Shown piece after piece: positions 6,152 through 9,096 of a DNA stretch of 9,096 nt. The position numbers were made by a program, and so were the translations under genes. Every line of letters begins with the position of its first letter. The first letter of the stretch is position 1. The notes under the pieces are model-generated. The model was not told the DNA's origin and did not search any database. It worked only from the letters and a program-made list of their open reading frames with translations. The stretch is from the NCBI GenBank assembly GCA_036397475.1, contig DASWIV010000058.1, positions 1 through 9,096 of the forward strand, written 5' to 3'. The DNA is from DASWIV01 sp036397475 (lineage in GTDB: Bacteria > JAJVIF01 > JAPKYR01).

Positions 6152-6351
6152 TGGAGCACTGGCGTCCCGCCGGTCGGATCACCGACTTCCAGTCGGGAAA
6201 TGAAATACAGCAACCAACTCAATACAATCAGCCCGGGCTAAGGTTTCCGAAGATTTTTCCTGACACAAGGATAAAGGTCATAGGGAATGGAATCCAGGAA
6301 TATATTCTGTCAGATCAGTACCGGGATTCTTTTGCGCCTGTAATTTATTGA
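6151..6351 (+). CDS. Doubtful small ORF, 66 aa
   Basis: The ATG overlaps the FolD-like stop by one base (TAATG) and a GAGGA sits 4 bases upstream, so translation by coupling is plausible. The product is polar and Gln/Asn/Pro-rich at first (NEIQQPTQYNQPG) with no recognisable domain, signal or membrane segment. The same DNA read on the minus strand carries a competing coding-like frame after the neighbouring gene's stop (6278-6388). The region may therefore be ordinary intergenic DNA or a decayed gene. Support is the junction alone. Confidence 0.25.
   Translation: MEHWRPAGRITDFQSGNEIQQPTQYNQPGLRFPKIFPDTRIKVIGNGIQEYILSDQYRDSFAPVIY
6173..6196. repeat. Alternating inverted repeats GTCGG/CCGAC/GTCGG
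   Basis: GTCGG (6173-6177), CCGAC (6182-6186) and GTCGG (6192-6196) are separated by 4 and 5 bases. The central copy can pair with either neighbour, giving two mutually exclusive 5-bp hairpins just after the FolD-like stop codon. Neither is followed by a T run, so neither looks like an intrinsic terminator. This may be chance. Confidence 0.3.
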
Positions 6352-6388
6352 AAGCGTCAAGATCATCATGCGAAAAAGGATCCCCGGG
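6278..6388 (-). other. Open, coding-like frame after the TAG stop of the SLOG-type gene
   Basis: Directly after the TAG at 6391-6389 the same minus-strand frame stays open for 36 codons, to TGA at 6280-6278. Its composition looks protein-like: many GAT, GAC, GCT, AAT and ACT (RNY) codons, with segments such as HDDLDAFNKLQAQ and TDLTEYIPGFHSL. It contains no ATG, GTG or TTG start. If it was ever translated it would be by read-through, or it is the remnant of another gene's 3' end. An open run of this length is not rare by chance. Confidence 0.2.
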
Positions 6389-6877
6389 CTACATACCCAA
6401 CGCAAGCCTCACCGCTTCCTCAGGCGTTTCCGCGACCTTTATCCCAGGCTTTTTTGCATACTTCGACTCCGGATTCCACCCGTCCAGTGACACCACAATT
6501 TTTCCAAGCGGTATCGCTATAGATAACTCCGACAATGTCCCCCAGCTTCCGCCCACACCGATCACACCGTCCGCCGACGATACCACCAGCGTATTCCTCG
6601 CATGGCTCAGTCCGGTTGGAATCACGATATCGACATAATCATTCGCTGTATCCTTTTCATATGTCGGCAAAATCCCGATCGTAATTCCGCCCTCTTCATT
6701 CGCTCCCCTGCACGCTTCCTCCATACTTCCGCCAAGTCCGCCACAGACTAGGATCGCCCCGGCTTTCGCGACTTCCCTCCCGGTTTCATAAGCGAGTTTT
6801 TTCTCCGCGTCCGACGGCATAGATCCGCAACAGACAGCGATCACTTTTTTGTTTCTGAGTTCGGAATAGTCAGTCAT
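6389..6877 (-). CDS. TIGR00725/SLOG-type nucleotide-binding protein (LOG-like Rossmann fold), 162 aa
   Basis: A small single-domain Rossmann-like protein of the SLOG/LOG superfamily, resembling the TIGR00725 group. The N-terminal strand KKVIAVCCGS (about 10-19) leads to the first loop. VCGGLGGSMEEACRGA (about 44-59) is the glycine-rich, nucleotide-phosphate loop with a conserved helix. GITIGILPT follows, then SHARNTLVVSSADGVIGVGGSWGTLSELSIA (about 91-121, given here by its key parts ARN, GVGG and GTLSE), which matches the superfamily's second signature, G-G-x-G-T-x-x-E. The length is normal for the family. The ligand is unproven; relatives include cytokinin-activating phosphoribohydrolases and molybdenum-cofactor carrier proteins. 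Its ATG overlaps the pyrC stop by one base (TAATG), so the two are probably co-translated. It ends in TAG. Confidence 0.85.
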   Translation of the reverse strand: MTDYSELRNKKVIAVCCGSMPSDAEKKLAYETGREVAKAGAILVCGGLGGSMEEACRGANEEGGITIGILPTYEKDTANDYVDIVIPTGLSHARNTLVVSSADGVIGVGGSWGTLSELSIAIPLGKIVVSLDGWNPESKYAKKPGIKVAETPEEAVRLALGM

Positions 6878-8157
6878 TATCCATCAACCCTGTACTGAAT
6901 GATTCCATTGTGGAAGGTCATGAGAATTTTCCCGAGTACCGTTTCACCCGCGAACGGACAGTTTCTCGACTTAGAGTAAAACCGTTCCTGGTCAATCACG
7001 TAGTCATTCTCAAGATCGGCAAGAGTGAGGTCCGCAGGTGATTTTTCATATATTCCAATTTTGGGAAGAGAGTAAATCTCCCTCGGACGTATCGCCATCG
7101 CTTCAATCAATCTTGATAGCGACAATCGTCCAGTCTTTACAAGGTGCGTGTAACATACCGGGAAAGATGTCTCGAGGCCGATAACGCCGTACGGCGCTTT
7201 GCCAAGATCAACAAATTTTTCTTCAGGCGAATGGGGAGCGTGGTCGGTCGCTACACAATCGATTGTGCCGTCCTTTAGAGCCTCGATTAAAACCTGCCTG
7301 TCTTTTTCTGTACCAAGAGGCGGATTCATCTTCGCGTTTGTACCGAATTCAATTACCGCATCCACTGTAAGTACAAGATGATGAGGTGTCACCTCGGCGG
7401 TAACGTTTACTCCCTCCGATTTCGCCTTCCTCACAAACTCGACAGACTGTGTCGCGGAAATATGGCAGACCTGTAAGTGACCGCCAGTTTCTATCGCAAG
7501 TTGACAGTCACGTCCTACCATGTTCGATTCTCTCTCAGGCGCCCATCCCCTCACGCCGAGCTCATCCGCAATTTCCCCCGGTCGAATCGCTCCAAACTCG
7601 CCAACCGAAAAATCCTCTGAATGGCTCGCTATCATACACCCGGTCTCAGCTGAAAATTCCAGTGCTTTTTTCATGAATTCGGGATCTGTCACTGGACGCC
7701 CGTCGTCTGTAAACCCGGGAGCGCCGGCTTCCTGAAGCGATTTGAGGTCGTTCATCACTTTAGCACCGCTCGCTTCAGTAATCGCGGCGAGAACATATGT
7801 ATCAATTGGTGAATTACGTGTGATCGACCTTACAAGCTCAGGCGTATCAATGACGGGATTCGTGTTAGGCATTTGAATGACAGACGTGAACCCTCCCGCC
7901 AGCGCTGCCATCGATCCTGAATCGATATCTTCCTTGTGTGTCTGTCCGGGAGTGCGGAAATGGACGTGGACATCGCAGAACGACGGAAACAGGCACTTCC
8001 CTTTCGCGTCGAAAATTTCGACACCGGCTTTTTCTCCCGGATTAATTGCTGCAATCAGCCCATCCTCGATATAAACATCGCCTTTTTCGTCGAGTCCATT
8101 CGATGGGTCAAAAAGGTGTGCGTTAACGATTAATAGTGGTCTGGATTCGTCATTCAT
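6877..8157 (-). CDS. pyrC: Dihydroorotase, class I (PyrC), 426 aa
   Basis: A zinc-dependent amidohydrolase catalysing reversible cyclisation of N-carbamoyl-aspartate to dihydroorotate, the third step of pyrimidine synthesis in the cytoplasm. DVHVHFRTPG gives metal ligands His64 and His66 and substrate-binding Arg68. QMPNTNPV (about 95-102) is typical of dihydroorotase. FTDDGRPV has Asp151/Asp152 where the metal-bridging Asp of class I enzymes lies. ASHSED (His179), CHISA (His232) and ATDHAPHS (Asp305, catalytic/metal) complete the site, and NAKMNPPLG (about 274-282) is conserved. The length is normal. GGAA lies about 9 bases before ATG 8157. The gene is 16 bases downstream of a secreted NTF2-like protein gene and overlaps the SLOG gene by one base. 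No pyrB is visible. The residues seen indicate an active enzyme and not an inactive pyrC' homologue. Confidence 0.96.
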   Translation of the reverse strand: MNDESRPLLIVNAHLFDPSNGLDEKGDVYIEDGLIAAINPGEKAGVEIFDAKGKCLFPSFCDVHVHFRTPGQTHKEDIDSGSMAALAGGFTSVIQMPNTNPVIDTPELVRSITRNSPIDTYVLAAITEASGAKVMNDLKSLQEAGAPGFTDDGRPVTDPEFMKKALEFSAETGCMIASHSEDFSVGEFGAIRPGEIADELGVRGWAPERESNMVGRDCQLAIETGGHLQVCHISATQSVEFVRKAKSEGVNVTAEVTPHHLVLTVDAVIEFGTNAKMNPPLGTEKDRQVLIEALKDGTIDCVATDHAPHSPEEKFVDLGKAPYGVIGLETSFPVCYTHLVKTGRLSLSRLIEAMAIRPREIYSLPKIGIYEKSPADLTLADLENDYVIDQERFYSKSRNCPFAGETVLGKILMTFHNGIIQYRVDG

Positions 8158-8173
8158 AAATATTTTCCGGCGC

Positions 8174-8662
8174 TTACTCCTCGTAGCGTCGAATTATATT
8201 GTACGAATCCCATGCAATCCACCATCTGCCGTTTATTTTAAGCAGCGAAAAATTCACAACCGACCTGTGCCTGTCGGTCTCAGTCAGGTGAGTCGTCGAC
8301 GCTCTCACCTGAGCCATTGGGCCTGACAGGTTGATCTCGATCTCGTCCAGCGAATAACTCATGGACCTGATCGATCGCCAGTATCCTGCGGTTTCGCGCT
8401 TGACGGTATCGTAGTCCCGCATGTGCTGGACACGCCCGAATTCAAACGCGTATTCCTGGTAACTGTCCAGGCAGAGTGCCATTCGGGCGTCGATATCCCG
8501 ATTGTTGAATGACGCCTCGAACCGTCCCAGCAGATTCTGGATCGATTCGATCTCGCGCTGCTCGTAGAGATCTTCAATATTCGTAACCTGATTGTTCTGT
8601 CCGAATACCGGGGTGACTGAAAATAGAATAATTAAAAATGGAAGGAAATATCCAGTAGTCAT
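8174..8662 (-). CDS. Secreted NTF2/SnoaL-like protein, 162 aa
   Basis: A small exported protein, probably of the NTF2-like (SnoaL/DUF4440) cone fold. Residues 1-21 form a Sec signal peptide (hydrophobic FLPFLIILFSVTPVFG, cleavage probably before QNN). There is no lipobox cysteine. The mature part begins with an acidic helix (NIEDLYEQREIESIQNLL), then RFEASFNNRDIDARMALC, the usual first-helix pattern of NTF2-like proteins where a helix is followed by 'N-x-x-D'. Alternating strands (MAQVRASTTHL; SVVNFSLLKINGRWWIAWDSY) end in the 'L-x-x-x-x-G-x-W-x-I' hairpin seen in this superfamily. No catalytic residues can be assigned. It lies 16 bases upstream of pyrC on the same strand. The fold call is moderate; function is unknown and a link to pyrimidine metabolism is not evident. 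Confidence 0.75.
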   Translation of the reverse strand: MTTGYFLPFLIILFSVTPVFGQNNQVTNIEDLYEQREIESIQNLLGRFEASFNNRDIDARMALCLDSYQEYAFEFGRVQHMRDYDTVKRETAGYWRSIRSMSYSLDEIEINLSGPMAQVRASTTHLTETDRHRSVVNFSLLKINGRWWIAWDSYNIIRRYEE

Positions 8663-8690
8663 TGGATCACCAGCTGAATGGATGATACGA

Positions 8691-8696
8691 ATTATA
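8691..8696 (-). promoter_or_regulatory. Putative -10 box upstream of the NTF2-like gene
   Basis: The minus strand reads TATAAT here, 28 bases before ATG 8662, in the 57-base gap after the permease gene. No convincing -35 hexamer is at 16-18 bases. If real, it would let the NTF2-pyrC-SLOG genes be transcribed separately from the permease gene. Confidence 0.4.
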
Positions 8697-8719
8697 TTTA
8701 TAAGAGAATATGGAAACTT

Positions 8720-9096
8720 TCAATCTGTTTTTTTTCTTCTCGTCGCCGGCAAAAAGCTTCCTGCGCCCGTATACAACAGGTAAATCGCGAATATGATCCT
8801 CAGCCAGTTACTTGGAATCAGGGCGGCAATATACGAACCTGCCGCAGCTCCGACCAGCGCTCCCGGAATCAACCACTTAAGTAGCTTTCTGGAAATTTCC
8901 CCGTTTTTCCAGTAAACAATCGCTCCCATTATCGTCGTTGGCAGGATCGCCGTGAAGCTTGACCCCTGGGCGATATGCTGGGGAAGGCCTCCGAGGAGAA
9001 CTCCGGTCGGTACGAAAACCACTCCTCCTCCAACTCCGAAAAACCCCGCGAATAATCCGGCCAGGAGTCCCATGCCACCCGACTCCAGGTAAAACA
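8720..9096 (-). CDS. TauE/SafE family membrane permease, C-terminal part or half-size protein (runs off window edge)
   Basis: An integral membrane protein of the TauE/SafE (DUF81, 'sulfite exporter') family. The visible 124 residues make about four hydrophobic segments. The hallmark FGVGGGVVFVP lies near the visible N-terminus, followed by HIAQGSSFTAILPTTIMGA, WLIPGALVGAAAGSYIAALIP and LRIIFAIYLLYTGAGSFL, then a short basic tail (RRKKTD). This is one complete repeat of the family; full proteins have two. ATG 9073 has a GGAG 9 bases upstream and could be the start of a half-size protein. The frame, however, is open to the window edge (FYLESGG before Met), and the first helix would be short. 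The piece may be the second half of a 250-residue permease. The substrate is unknown: sulfite, sulfonate or another small anion. The stop codon is 57 bases upstream of the NTF2-like gene. Confidence 0.85.
   Translation of the reverse strand, partial: FYLESGGMGLLAGLFAGFFGVGGGVVFVPTGVLLGGLPQHIAQGSSFTAILPTTIMGAIVYWKNGEISRKLLKWLIPGALVGAAAGSYIAALIPSNWLRIIFAIYLLYTGAGSFLPATRRKKTD

Noticed and set aside
6230..6239. Perfect palindrome AGCCCGGGCT
   Set aside because: A single 10-base palindrome without loop, T run or second copy; not enough to call an operator or terminator.
1..9096. Mobile element, CRISPR array, tRNA/rRNA or prophage content
   Set aside because: I saw no transposase or integrase motifs, no regularly spaced direct repeats and no tRNA-like cloverleaf; gene content is conserved metabolism and conserved unknowns.

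Overview
This is a bacterial chromosomal window of about 9.1 kb with balanced base composition. It carries tightly packed, mostly housekeeping or conserved accessory genes, with no mobile elements, rRNA, tRNA or CRISPR. Two secreted or membrane-anchored proteins with ordinary Sec-type leaders, short intergenic gaps and ATGA/TAATG stop-start overlaps fit a free-living bacterium with a compact genome. No gene fixes the phylum. An uncultured or candidate-phylum bacterium is my guess only.

Layout. (1) Positions 1-2030, plus strand: the 3' part of a class III aminotransferase very like putrescine aminotransferase, a 65-residue acidic unknown protein, and a GNAT-type acetyltransferase overlapping it by 8 bases. 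(2) Positions 2065-3525, minus strand: an endonuclease/exonuclease/phosphatase (EEP) family protein, followed downstream by a membrane-anchored DUF4129-like protein. The two plus and minus groups converge at a weak hairpin. (3) A divergent promoter region at about 3526-3688 serves the EEP gene on the left and a three-gene plus-strand operon on the right. (4) Positions 3689-6151, plus strand: AmmeMemoRadiSam protein B (MEMO fold), AmmeMemoRadiSam protein A (AMMECR1 fold), and a FolD-like protein whose folate-site catalytic residues are largely replaced. The radical SAM partner expected for the first two is not in the window. A doubtful 66-codon ORF follows. (5) Positions 6389-9096, minus strand: a TauE/SafE-type permease running off the window edge, a secreted NTF2/SnoaL-like protein, class I dihydroorotase (pyrC) and a TIGR00725/SLOG-type nucleotide-binding protein.

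How they may work together. The aminotransferase and GNAT protein could both act on amines such as polyamines, but this is inference. pyrC supplies pyrimidine synthesis, and its 1-base overlap with the SLOG protein suggests co-translation. The most interesting unit is the MEMO-AMMECR1-FolD-like operon. A folate-enzyme fold lacking the Tyr, Lys and Asp of the canonical folate site sits next to two conserved proteins whose bacterial role is poorly understood. Other points worth checking are an apparent frame break, or a coupled leader ORF, at the 5' end of the EEP gene, and coding-like sequence after the TAG stop of the SLOG gene.
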